Below, piece by piece: positions 1-12,961 of a stretch of DNA of 64,000 bases. Every line of letters begins with the position of its first letter. Position 1 is the stretch's first letter. Below the pieces are notes generated by a model. That model was not told the origin of the DNA. It did not search any database and saw only the letters and a program-made list of their open reading frames with translations. The DNA is from Acanthochromis polyacanthus (taxonomy: Eukaryota > Chordata > Actinopteri > Pomacentridae): contig NC_067118.1 of the NCBI RefSeq assembly GCF_021347895.1, forward strand, positions 34,527,255 to 34,591,254, read 5' to 3'. A program made the translations under genes and the position numbers.

Positions 1-1120
1 GCACAGTTGAAATTCCACTTGTCATTCAAGTAGGGTGACTATTAGCTGAAGATTTGTTATGGTAAAAATCAAAATCGATCCACTGGAGTTGTACTAGCAA
101 TTTGGACTTACAGTAGCTCCACCTGGCTCATGGCTATGCTTACAGAATAGCCAACTCTGACTTTCCAATGAGCAAACAGGTTGGAGGATCATTTTCAGCC
201 TGGCGAGGGCATGCTGGGAGAGAAGCCATGAACCCCCTCCCATTTTCCCTTTCATCACTCTGCTCCTCAGGGCAGAGCAATCAGAGGTGTAAAGAGGTTG
301 TTGATATTCTAGACATACACTCCTCACAGAAAATCTAGCAGCAGCACGCACTCGACACAAACCCACCATTCTCAGTATATTCACTAATGGCTGTATTATA
401 TTTTAGCCTAGTATCTCGCAAAGGCACTGCAAAATATGTCTAAAAACTTATGTGTTCAAACCCAGATATCATCTATGTCAACTTACTTCACAGTGGTTTT
501 TAATTTTAGCTGCCAGTTAATACTGATAAACCGGTCCTCAGGGAAGTTACTCATTTTAAAGTTGCCAGTTTAATAACCTTTGAAAGAAACAAGTTTTTGT
601 ATCCCCCGTTCCAAAATATTAATTACAGCCTAATCTCTTGTTGATAAACACAATGGCTGGTAACATAATGTTCTCTATCAGTGCCTCAGGACTGTAATAT
701 ATATGTTTTGTTTTTTTTTAAATTTGCTTTGTGCTTCAGTGATTGATCACAGATGATGAAAAAAGTGGATGAGTTTGCTAATTACGGTCATGCTAGTTTT
801 CTTACATACCAAGAAAATGAAGGAAATTATCTTATATTTTACAATGAGCTGGAAGAGACACAGTGAATTATTAATGGTGACTTTGTTGAAGCTTTAAATG
901 AATATAAATACCAGGGACAGTAATTGATGAAAAACTGTCATGGGATTTAACCACAGGTTTCATTTACAGTAGAGGATTAGAGCGATTATACTTTATCCGG
1001 AAGCTTTGACAGTTTGAAGTGGATGGATATACAGTGGTTATTTTTTATTGCTCATTTGTGTGAAATATTTTAACTCTATGCTTTAGTGCTTGGTATTTTG
1101 AACTGTCTGTAGTTATTATG
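1..1120. other. Unassigned AT-rich DNA
   Basis: No gene or repeat is recognised here. Only short chance frames occur, the longest being a 96-codon minus frame at 94-384 with no family features. Confidence 0.5.
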
Positions 1121-1250
1121 AACGCTACTTTATGCACATGAAGTGCAGGCAACTTTGGTGTGATGCTCCACAATGTAGCTTGAAACGCATCACAGTGAAA
1201 GTAGAATGCGTCGCAGGGCGTTTTACATGACAGTGAATGGGATGGGAGAA
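1121..1250 (-). repeat. Diverged copy of a dispersed repeat shared with 46272-46396
   Basis: Read on the minus strand, this stretch carries three blocks in the same order as the repeat near 46.3 kb: a CCCATTCA...ATGTaAAACGC block, a TGCGTTTC block and a TGCATAAAGTAG block. The ordered similarity shows two copies of one family in opposite orientation, this one strongly diverged. It is relatively CpG-rich for the window. The family is not identified; a non-autonomous DNA transposon is the likely class. Confidence 0.5.
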
Positions 1251-2898
1251 ATGGACGGATCCTGTGGACACATACCTTGATATCATGTGTGTCACTTGCG
1301 TGTTGTTGTACTTAATTCTTGATTGTTGGTAAGGTTATTGTGGCACACTGTTGTCTGTGATTGTAATGTCTTCATTGCTGTGGTTCGGTTTTATCTGACA
1401 GTTTGTACAGGTGCAAAGAGAATTTTTTTTATCATAAAAGATATCACAAAATGCAGTTGACTTAATTGATTTTGCAGTCTTGCTCACAGAGCATTACATG
1501 CTATCCAATGAGAATTTAATGAATGCATTATGATGCATAATGAATTCAGAACATAATTTAAAATACATTATCAGTATGGCCCCTTGCTTCGGTGAGAACA
1601 TTAAGGGTCTCACTGGCTGTTTTTCTGCCTTAGTACCTTAAGGAAGAAATTGCCTTTTGACCACATACTACATGTACTAAAAAACTACATGAGTTCATCC
1701 ATCTACAGCTTGTCTCAAAGCTTATGCAGATCAGGGGCAACAGGTCAGATAGCTCAGATAAGATCTCCTTTTCAACAGAATTCTTGTCAGACTTCTGGCA
1801 GGTGCTGCTACAACGGAGGAGATGTAGTGCTCCAGCATGCCCCAAGTCTAAATCTGGTTTCTTCGCTCTTAGTTGCGATTGATAGATACTGAATGGGAGA
1901 CAGGCAAGTCCTCATCACGTGTGAGAACATGACCTTTGATTCAAAGGCAACCAACCATACAAGCCATGTTCACATCAGAGCTGTAGAAGCGAATGTTTCC
2001 CCTTCAGCTGGATGAGAAAATCCACCTTTACATCACCTTGGAGGAGGGATCTACACACAACTGGCAAGTCATTAATAAAAATCCTTGACTGAATAAGTTG
2101 GACCTTGTATGCAAACTTAACTTGAATGTCTCATGTACTCTAAACTACCCATTGGGGAATTCAATTCCATGGTTCAGTATTTGGCAAGTGCCTCCTAATC
2201 AGTCTAAATCAGCAGTCACAAAAATGCAAGAATTTATGTTTCATAAAAGAATTGACAGATACATTTGTCTTATTGCAGGAACAGAGTCACTGTCTCAGAA
2301 TGCACTTTAATTATACCCTCAGACATTTCCTGGGAGTGAATATCATCGCTTTATTACAGCGGATATTGTTCAGGATCGTGTCTGTCACTGGCGATTATAA
2401 TCACACTACCAAGTGCGTGTCACAGCTCTGCCACCACCTTTGCTGTACATTAAACAGACACACTTTTCCCTTAATCAGTCACAGTCCGTTCTGAAGAAGG
2501 AGCCAAAAGGACACACAATGAGTGTAGTTTTCAGTACAACACACAAACGCACACTTCCGTACAACAGCATACTTTACTTTACAAGGTCAGGAATGAAATA
2601 CACAAGATGATTTTTCTACCTTTAATCTAAACACATTTCACAGATCATTCAAATGCTTTGATGGGGCCAATATGGCAAAGGTATATTTGAATCAAAACAG
2701 GCTTTGTAGCTATAAGTGGCGCTGGCACAACACAAAAGGTCTGACTTAGACTTTTGTGTAATCAGTACGTCTAGATTGTGTAAATATTTGATAGATAAAC
2801 AACTTGTAAACCTGTGAAGTGACCACTAGCAGTATTTTAGATTGTTAATTTGAAGCCATTCCAGCTGTGTGGCTCCTGAGATGGCACTGTTGATCTAA
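1251..2898. other. Unassigned intergenic or intronic DNA
   Basis: Short overlapping frames of 65-80 codons occur on both strands (for example 1650-1892 and 2252-2494), without motifs or splice logic. I see no recognisable element until the TA at 2899-2900 that marks the Tc1 insertion. Confidence 0.5.
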
Positions 2899-2900
2899 TA

Positions 2901-3112
2901 CACACGTGGACAAAATTGTTGGTACCCCTCAGTTAAAGAAGGAAAAACCCACAATTCTCACTGAAATCACTTGAAACTCACAAAAGTAACAATAAATAAA
3001 AATTTATTGAAAATTAAATAATCAAAAACAGCCATTACTTTTGAATTGTTGATTAACATAATTATTTAAAAAACAAACTAATGAAACAGGCCTGGACAAA
3101 AATGATGGTACC
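2901..3112. repeat. Left terminal inverted repeat of the Tc1 element
   Basis: The outer motif TGGACAAAATTGTTGGTACC lies at 2907-2926 and the inner motif TGGACAAAAATGATGGTACC at 3093-3112. These are the expected transposase-binding direct repeats. The repeat is mirrored at 4322-4534 with very few differences. Confidence 0.95.
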
Positions 3113-3114
3113 TC

Positions 3115-3120
3115 TATAAA
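3115..3120 (+). promoter_or_regulatory. TATA-like box upstream of the Tc1 transposase
   Basis: TATAAA lies just inside the left inverted repeat, about 165 bases before the chosen ATG. The position suits an internal transposase promoter, but it is assigned only by sequence match. Confidence 0.4.
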
Positions 3121-3178
3121 AGATTGAAAACTATTTGACCAGAGTGACATGATTAACTCAGGTGTGTCATTTAATTGA

Positions 3179-4315
<1,137 letters not shown>

Positions 4316-4321
4316 GTTATG

Positions 4322-4534
4322 GGTACCATCATTTTTGTCCAGCCCTATTTCATTAGTTTGTTTTTTTAAATAATTATGTTAATCAACAATTCAAAAGTGA
4401 TGGCTGATTTTGATTATTTAATTTTCAATAAATTTTTATTTATTGTTACTTTTGTGAGTTTCAAGTGATTTCAGTGAGAATTGTGGGTTTTTCCTTCTTT
4501 AACTGAGGGGTACCAACAATTTTGTCCACGTGTG
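4322..4534. repeat. Right terminal inverted repeat of the Tc1 element
   Basis: Inner motif copy at 4322-4341 and outer copy at 4509-4528, both inverted relative to the left end. Differences from the left repeat are concentrated near the inner end (for example AGGGCTGG here against AGGCCTGG). Confidence 0.95.
4427..4432 (+). terminator. Candidate polyadenylation signal for the transposase transcript
   Basis: AATAAA lies about 110 bases after the transposase stop, inside the right inverted repeat. It is followed by T-rich sequence. Assigned by motif and position only. Confidence 0.35.
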
Positions 4535-4536
4535 TA

Positions 4537-7500
4537 CAACTATTTGATGGATTACCATACAATTCAGTATGGACATTTCTTGTTGTAAATGAAAAATACA
4601 TCCAATATGTTAAATCTCTCAACACAGCAAATGTTTATGATAAGCTACCTCTTAAACAGATCCCAGTAGCCTTTAGATCTAAATATAAATTAATGCTTCA
4701 GGATAAGTAAATTATGTTGTATGCCAAATAAAATCTGCTTTATGATGTACTGTTAATCTGTCAAGCCTTTTATAATGCATACTACTGTATATACATACAA
4801 CTCACATTGAGAGTTATTGAATTTGTGACAGCTATTTTAATGCGCAAGTTTCTTGGTCTAAGTAGCCTGTTCTCGTCCTCTCTCTAGAACTCTTGTCTTG
4901 TCTCTTTCTTCCGCTAGTTTGCTTATTCTGCTGACGCAAAAGAAGCAAACATTTTTGGCAGTGAGTAAAAATGTATGAGCAATCATTATTTTACATTTGG
5001 AAAAAAAAATCGTGCTAGTGTTCAACTCTAACTTTCTGGAACCACTCTTTCTAAAATACCTCTGTATTGGCCAGTTTATCTGTAAAGTTTCAAAACAGTC
5101 ACGATATTTAGACTGTTGCCATCATTTTCAGCAAAAAATCACACAAGTGGGCACACCAGGATAGGACTTATTCATTTCTGCAACACAAAACTTCTGGTGG
5201 GACCAAGGTGAAAAGAAAATTGTGTCTTCATTTGTCTCCTTTCCCAGTCTTTGTGACTCATCTCTAATGTCTGTAAGTGAGATTAATAGAGTGTTCACCG
5301 CTCATCCCAGTGGCTACTGTACATCTAGTTACGCAACATTCAAACATACCACATATCAGCAGAGAAAATCCATCAAAAAAGCAGGATATATGCCTTTGGT
5401 TCTGACATTTTTGACATTCCAGATAGTCGTTAAGTCTTATGAAACGCAAAACAGCAACTTGCTATTTTGCCTAATTAAACCAATCGCTTTTCAAGGGTAG
5501 TTGTCTGCTTTTTCATTTGTTTTAGGAGTTGAGAATCTTCTTGGATGATTACTTAAGTACTTGGAACTCCACTGCATCCTAATGGTAATGATGAGAAGTA
5601 ATCACTGAAGGTTAATAAGGGTGCACAGCACTAATCAGGGCAGGTCTGTCTGGTGGAACAGTTGCTGCCTCCTGGTCTTTTAGTAACAAAGTCATCAAGG
5701 GAAGGAGAACAGAACGCAAATCCTGCAGGAAAAATGTAAAACAGAAGACCATATTAGAGAATACTGATAATTTATGCAGTGGAAAGGCTTTACCCTTATC
5801 AATATTATTCAGAAGACCACAGTTCATTCTTCAATAAGTGAGACATATTGGCGATGTCTTTTACACGTTGAACAACCCATCTGCCTTATCTCTTCAAACC
5901 AGGGGAGGGCACATTTGACAAGGAGATGACTGGCTGATAAAAAAAGTAATTTTTCCAGTTTTGTGTACTTCACGTTCACTGTGCGTTTTCTAATGTTTCC
6001 AGTCACCCCTTCCTAGACCTGAGGGTCAACACATGCTGTTATCACACCTTTACGTCTGACATTCTCCCTTCCATTTCCCATCTTCATGTCTTTCCTGGAA
6101 GACACAAAGGAAAGAAATGGAAATAGCTTGCCCACAACCAATGTCTCATATTGAAAGATGACACAAGACATGCAACAAATTGAGCACACGGAAGAGTTTT
6201 GATAAAAAGGGCTCGGGTGTAAGACGATCTACTGCCACTGTGGCTTTAGCTACTCACTTGGTTTGGCAATTCGGGGAGAGACTTTGACAAGATCAGATGT
6301 AACTCAGGGAGTCCTGGCTGTCCTTTGGTAGTAGAGGAGAGATACTGATGACTGTTAAGGACACAAGCAGACAGAGTAATGGTCTGAAGTGATGGTAGGT
6401 GAGAGACTTGGCACTGATCACACTGTCACTTTGAGATGGGAAGACGGGGAACAGGCCAAGGCTCATGCAGTAACTATGTTTGTGTCTGAACTTACTGCAT
6501 GCAGCGCATGAGCGTTATGAATAATGTGGACGTACATAAAACACTGTTTACATGTGCAAAGACTTTCGTACGTGCTTATATATGAGAACGTGTGTATCAA
6601 GTGGACGTAAATGAATTATTCAAGTGTGCTTGTGTGGTTGTACTAATGCACACAGTACAGTTTCTTTTTTTCATGCAGTGCTTTGAGATTGCTTTTCTCC
6701 CTCTGCATATGCATTACTCGTTATTTTCTATACATAGCTAATATGGCGGAACATAACCCTGCCATGAGTGATCTGTGGACTGATGAACACATTACAGCCA
6801 ATATGAGGAATTCAAGTGGAAATGCTGGCCTAGGAGACGGATTCTATTTTAGTCTAAGGATTCGGAGTAATTTTTACACTTTAATGGAGAGGACAATGTC
6901 AATGTCAAAATCCATCAATCAAATTCCTCCATAGCCTCTCTGATGATATGAACTCACTGTACCTATCTTGACATTTTCTTGACAAAGTGAAAGCATTGCT
7001 CAGATATATAGATAGATAGATATGAATGAACAGGATTGCTGCACTGTGGCATGTGGCCCATTTTTCTTTGTGTCTAGCCATCTATGGCCATGTGTGACAT
7101 GTGTCCTGTCTGCTGATTGGCTGAGGGCTGTCTCAGGTGTGTCTAGGTCACTGCAGTTCATTGGGGATTGCTGCTATTTGTAGCCCTCCTTCATGCCTGA
7201 GGGAAAATGAATACTGGCTTACTTTTAATGTGGCTTTCTCCTCTGGCCATGGTAATATGGAATAGCTTTGGGAAATTTATGAATTGCTCTACTTACAGAA
7301 AGTTGCAGTAACCTCAAACATGGTGTTAAACTACTTAAACCCTTTGGACCTGATACTGTGATTAATCTGAGGTTGGGGCCATCATTCAAGGGCATGAGGA
7401 GGCATCGGAGGAAGGCAAGAAACTATCTGTTTTAAATGAGTTTCTGCAAATCTGTTATTCTGGAAATCTGTTCATGAATTCAGTGTTCAAGGCAATAGGA

Positions 7501-10500
7501 AGATTTCACCAATCTCATCAGAGACACCTTGTTCAATATCCTATTGATGCTGCATTACTTAACGCACCTGTGCACGCATCTCTCTCTGTGGTGACTTCCT
7601 CATACATATTTCTTGCCATTCCTACTGCACATCCCCAAGGTTCTGATCTGTGCATGGAGTGCATCCTAATCCCCTTATCCTACAGCAAACATACTTTATC
7701 ACATCTCTGCATGTTCGCAATTAGAGCAGGTTCTGTCAAACTTTGCCGACAGGAGCGTTGGGGATTTAGAGGGGTCTAATTAAGAGAACAGAGTAAACTA
7801 CCTCTGGCTCAGCTAGTGTACAAGCTCAGGCTGCCCTGCTCTCATATGACTTATTTTGATTATCGGCAATAAAGAGGCGCTATGTGAACAGAATGCATCA
7901 ATCTTGGTATAGATAATCACCTAGCAAAAACTGAAAAGTGGCTGCAGTGGATAGATAAAAAGCAGGATGCATCTAAATTAGTTTCAGGGGCAAGAAGAAT
8001 AAACATGACTGGTGGTGATTTTCATTAATTCATTAGCTGAACTAAAAAGGAGAAATTGGTATTGTTAAGCAAGAGTTTCCCAAGAGACTAAATGGCTGGA
8101 GGGTGTACACCAATTTCCTAATATGAAGCACTCACATTCACTTGCATACCTCAAGTCTTTGACCCTCTATTTTTTCTGCCTAGAGGATGTGTTCACATTT
8201 TGATTTTCAGTCTGTCTTGAAGCAGTACTCGCGTAAACTCACCTGAGTTCATTTTTGTTGTTTTTATTGTTTCTCCTGTTGATTCTGTCCACAAAGAGAT
8301 CCTTTCATAAAGTCATTTCTATGTAAGATGGGGAATAAAATCCGCCTTATGAATAATGAACCTTATTCTGGATAAAATTGCATTCCAAAGTTTTACAAAA
8401 CCGAATGCAGGGCTTCAGCAGTCCAATTTCATTAATTCAAATGGGTAACTTCCAAAGTTTAATTCGTATAAAATTCCTTCTTTCCATTACTGTCCATAGC
8501 TGAGCAAGCAGACACTGAGACACAAAAAGGGAAAAGGAAGTTTTACACTAAAAGACTTTGGTCCATTTAATTAGTCTAAATCACATTGCAGAGGCCTCAT
8601 ATTAGCTTATCAGCTGAACTCGAAAATCCAGTTTTACACAGAGAGTCTTTAGATTTTTTTTACTGACATTCTCTTCATGAACAGGAGTTAACAGCATCCT
8701 GCTGGTGTAAATCACTATGTAAGTACTGCAATAAAATAGGCTTGGAGAAGAAAGTTACGTTATCCCTGAACCTGTCCTTCCTCTTCTCAAAGTTTTTCTT
8801 CCTTCTTGTCATCCTCATCACTGTCTTATTTCCTCTCATCCTGTTTCCTCTCATCCTCTTTGTGGTGTGTCAGTCCTCCCTCAATTTTAAGCAGTGATTT
8901 TCTCTCCACTTGTTTGTCTTCTTTGTCCGGCTTCACCCTGATTGCACCAACAAAAAGCCTTGTTCACAGTCCAGCACTGAGAAAAGCATCATTTGAAGGT
9001 GTCTGTTGAGGTGACTTTGGGTCAAACCAAGAGGATGAAACCAAGCTTCTAAATACCAGCAACTGGATAGAAGGGGAGAGTGCAGTTGTATATTTTACTT
9101 GGGTCAGCCTTGACATATTAATGACCTGAATTCAAAACATTCACAATTGGAAATTAAGATTTCTATATTTTGCTCCTCTGTGCTATCCAGATGGAATTTG
9201 CATCACTCTGTGGCATCTGTTAATCCTTTCAACTTAATGCAAAATTGCCATTTTTATTATTTATCAGCATGTGAGCAATTAGCTATGAGCTTATCAGAGA
9301 TTCAGTTCATTCATTTCTTTTTCTGACTGACAGGCAACCTCAGCTAACATCTGTTCTAGAATTGATTAGACCCATTGTATAATTCAAAACTTCATATAAA
9401 TGCATTAAATATCCAATTGACCAGTGAAATGAATATTACAACTCTAGATAAAGCATTTAATGAAATGGAACAGAAGCAGAGGGATAATTTGCAGTCGCAG
9501 TACCCTTTTTGATAATCCATTATCCCATGCACACACAAAAAAAGAGTGCAAATAAAGAAAATGGAACATGTGAATCAGAGTTTAAAAAGCCCCTCATATG
9601 TCGGTGGTACTGTTCGCTCAGTGGCCCTCAGTAATTTGGTAATTGAAAGTCCCAAGGCGGGGAGAACTGGACTGTATTCAAAGCAGATGAATCCATTTAT
9701 AATGAGATGTAATCTCATTTACTCTGTGGCATATGGTTTGGTTTGCCGGGCTGTCATTGTTTTCTTGCTGAAAATGCACTTCTGGTCCAAAATCTGAAAA
9801 GAGAGAGCAGAGCAGTGCATTCAAGAAGCTCTTCTGAAGCCTTATTACCATAACTCAGACAGGCATCAAAAAAGATTCAACATTGTGACCAAGCATCCTT
9901 GAATTTATGCTGTTTGCTGATTCAGTGCTTCACCACATTAGTTGTGTGATGGAGGGACACAAGGGATAATTCTCCTACGTGTACTTCTAGAGACCCCTAT
10001 TTTTAGTAAAAATACTGCAGCGTAGCCAAAGTATTGCATTAACAATAAATTCAGAGATGTTACAATACAAAATTGAGCATGCAGAGACCTTGTTGTCTCT
10101 TGCACCTGACATATGGTATGTTTATCTACAATGTTTCTCTTGCTTTATTTTGGTTACTTCAGAAGTTTGACAGCAGTGTTCCTCATGAGCATTGCCAATG
10201 GGGAAGGAAATGGTAATGATGGCCAGACCAATAGCATTACCTGCATTGGATGCTACAGGAAGATGCCTTCTTTTTTGGCAAGCCAGACCGAGCCTAACGA
10301 GATGGTGTGATATGTAGTCATTGATCACTTCTGTCAGTCCAAGGCTGAAATTCACAAGGGCTTATGATCCATTCATTATGCCACTGATTAAGATGTGTCA
10401 CCCAGCCTTACATACTGACTACTTGGATGGAAACTGATGATGATGATAATGACAGGCGCTCTGGATACTTATTTGACTCTGCCTCCTTCTCCAAAAATTT

Positions 10501-11599
10501 AGATATTTTGCACGAAATGCTCAGAATCACTGACACTGATGGTAATCTATTTGTGGGATATGTATTTTGGAAACTCAAATGGACCACAGACCATGAAACA
10601 GCTGTGTCTTGACCTGTTGGAGACATTAGTGTGCGTGCATGTGTGCACACGTGTGGGTTTGTGTGTCTGTCTATGTGCCTGTGTCTTTGTTTGTATGTGT
10701 TTGTTCGTGCATTATCACCCTGTCACAAATAATTACAAAATGCACCTGATCCACTTCCTTATTTGATAAAACAAAAAATCATTACCAACAAAGCCCACTA
10801 CCTCCGCTAGTTTAGACAGGACTGAGAGTGAAGGAAACATCTGATCTGGTTTTCATCAGTTCCTCTTAAACATGTCTGCTCCACTGAGTTTCTACGGTGC
10901 TCTGACTGCAGTGGGGAAAAAAATGATCAAAGTCAATGAGGACAGTGTGATTAGAGTCTCGGTCCAAATCATTAGAACGTTCTACGTTGATTAATAATCA
11001 GTTGATTTTCCTTTAACTGCAGAGTAGACACACTCCTACACTGCAACATCAAAGGCAAGGCACTCTCAAACAATGCATCAATGTTCTTCTACCACAGTGA
11101 GGCACATAAGGACACACACAAACACGCATTTGGATGCATCTCTCCTTTGAAGTGGAGGAAATGTTGAAACTGAATGCATTCTCCTGAAGTATGAACACCT
11201 GCACAAACAATCCTCATGTTGTACAGTGGGACCACATATTAGAAATCCCCTGTTGGACATTTACATATAGTGTAAATCATTTTTCTCTGCAACTTTGCTA
11301 TTGGTTCAAGTGCTGGTTCTTATTCATACAGCATAAAGAGAAATGATTTAAAATTCTGCCACCTTACAGAAATTGTTACTTTTAGTTTGAACAGTAGGGT
11401 ATTTGCTCTTTTGTCAAATTAAAAACTAACAATTTACATTGACTATATTAAAAAATCCAGACCTCATAGTTGAAACTCAAAGCAATAAAAGTGAGTGCGT
11501 CTTTCATTACTGAAATTCAAATCTTTTCACTGTAGATAATCTGTATATTCACCTTTATTTTTAATGAAAGAATTAGTCCTTTTTGCAATGTAAAATGGT
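4537..11599. other. About 7 kb with no recognised gene
   Basis: Only short frames of 60-101 codons are open, none with family motifs; the longest is 7474-7779. A short GATA run lies near 7010-7021, a pyrimidine-rich patch of TCCTCTCATC-type repeats at about 8775-8880 and a GT-rich patch at about 10625-10710. The interval 9300-9480 has several TAAT-rich clusters that could be regulatory. I see no transposon termini here. Confidence 0.5.
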
Positions 11600-11886
11600 C
11601 AGGCTCCACCTTACTCTGTAAAATACCCCAAAGGTGTTTTATTGGATTCAACTCTGGTGACACACTTGGTCAAGTCATTTTTCACTTCTTCTTCTTCTTT
11701 TGAAACTCTTGTGTGATTTTTGGCAGTGTGCTTTGATTCTTATTGGAATATTTTTCTTCTGCCGAGTTTATGGAGAATTGGACTCAGCCTGTGCTCATGT
11801 ATGTCGATCAACATTCATGGTGCCATCTATTAATGTCATCTCCCCAACATATTTTGCCCTAATATAGCCGCATATCATCATCATAT
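11600..11886 (-). pseudogene. Degraded Tc1-like transposase relic
   Basis: The minus strand, read from 11886 downwards, preserves blocks of a Tc1 transposase catalytic domain in order: GEMTLIDGTMN (family form GELHFIDGTMN), PILHKLGRRKIFQ before the second catalytic aspartate region, PKITQEFQKKKKK, and remnants equivalent to the [15 protein letters not shown] block near 11624-11665. The blocks lie in more than one frame and stops intervene, so this is a non-functional fossil. N-terminal and terminal-repeat sequence was not found. The wording differs from the intact element at 2901-4534, so it belongs to another Tc1 lineage. Confidence 0.8.
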
Positions 11887-12546
11887 TTAAAAACTAATTT
11901 CAAATATGTGTGTTGAAACAGAGAGACGGAGAAAAGACATGGACAGAGACAGTGAGAGAAGAGGAGACAATGTTTGAGCTTCACAAGCTACAGCTGAACA
12001 CAGACTGACCAAGCATGTTAGTCCACAGCAGGTGGCTGCTGACAGCTTGTTATTCCATTTCAGATGAACCCTTCACTTAAATACAGACTGACAGACTACT
12101 CAAATGGTATTAAGAAATATTTGTTTCCAAACAGTGTAATCCACAGTTCACGATTCAAGATTTTGAGTGAGAAAAAAATACATTAAGGAATTAAAAGTCT
12201 TGTTTAAATAGTTGATTAAGCCAGCTGTCTGAACTTCTGACCCCTCAAAGCCATGTAAAACCCTGAATTAGCATCTTACTGTGATTTAACGTGAGCCACT
12301 GAAGCACTGTGTTCTGCTTATTTTATTTTGTCTGTGCTCTTTTTACTGGTTTGCACTGGGCTTGACTCAAAGGGACAAAAACATGTTTGTATACGTCTGT
12401 GCACCGGTCTGGATCTTGCAACTTTCGAACCCATATCCAGTAACTATAGTGGGTTGCTTGGTTTTAGCTTACCGTTGGTCAAATACAAGACACAAAGTAC
12501 TGTAAAAGCAATAAGATGAAGTTTTGAGTGTTCAACTCTCAATAAA
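11887..12546. other. Unassigned DNA between two transposon fossils
   Basis: An AT-rich stretch with a purine-rich patch (GAGAGA, about 11925-11970). No gene or repeat is recognised. Confidence 0.5.
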
Positions 12547-12548
12547 TA

Positions 12549-12961
12549 CGAGGGTACTTCAGAAAATTCTTACTCACTGGCCTCAAATGGGAAAAAAGGG
12601 GACGTAAATCCCGTTTTGGGCCATAAGTACATTATAAAGTCTGATATCAATGTCCACAAAAACTCAAATGTTTAAAGTCATCATACAGAAAAAGAGATTA
12701 AAGCTTTGAGCTACACAGCACAGGTGATAGAAGCAGCCAATGTAACTTTGAGCTGTTGCCCCATGCACCTTACTCAACTGCGCTGTCTGGCCATTTTCAA
12801 AGTGATGATTAAGTCGTCCATGCTATTTGGAAGTTCAAGATGTGACCTTCTTTCACGAAGGGATAGCAAAGCTTGAACATCAATGGACCAAGTTCAAGTG
12901 AGACTATTTTGAAAAATAATTCAAGAACAATCTTTATCCTTTCTGGTGAGGCTGAGCACTC
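12549..12961 (+). mobile_element. Internally deleted mariner relic
   Basis: It starts directly after TA (12547-12548) with CGAGGGTACTTCAGAAAATT, a typical mariner terminal repeat, and contains the C-terminal part of a mariner transposase. The right end near 12961 (TTTCTGGTGAGG...CACTCA then TA) is only a rough inverted match, so that boundary is approximate. At about 410 bp against the usual 1.3 kb, most of the 5' two-thirds of the element is missing. Confidence 0.8.
12712..12919 (+). pseudogene. Mariner transposase C-terminal fragment
   Basis: Blocks in family order: TAQVIEAAN, then after a frame change FELLPHAPYS (family form FELLPHPPYSPDLAP), LAIFKVMIKSSM (the FWLFPKLK region) and FFHEGIAKLEHQWTKFK, one stop, DYFEK and a terminal stop. 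The last blocks match the characteristic mariner C-terminus (GIxKLxxRWxKC...GDYxEK). At least one frameshift and one in-frame stop show that it is dead. Confidence 0.85.
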
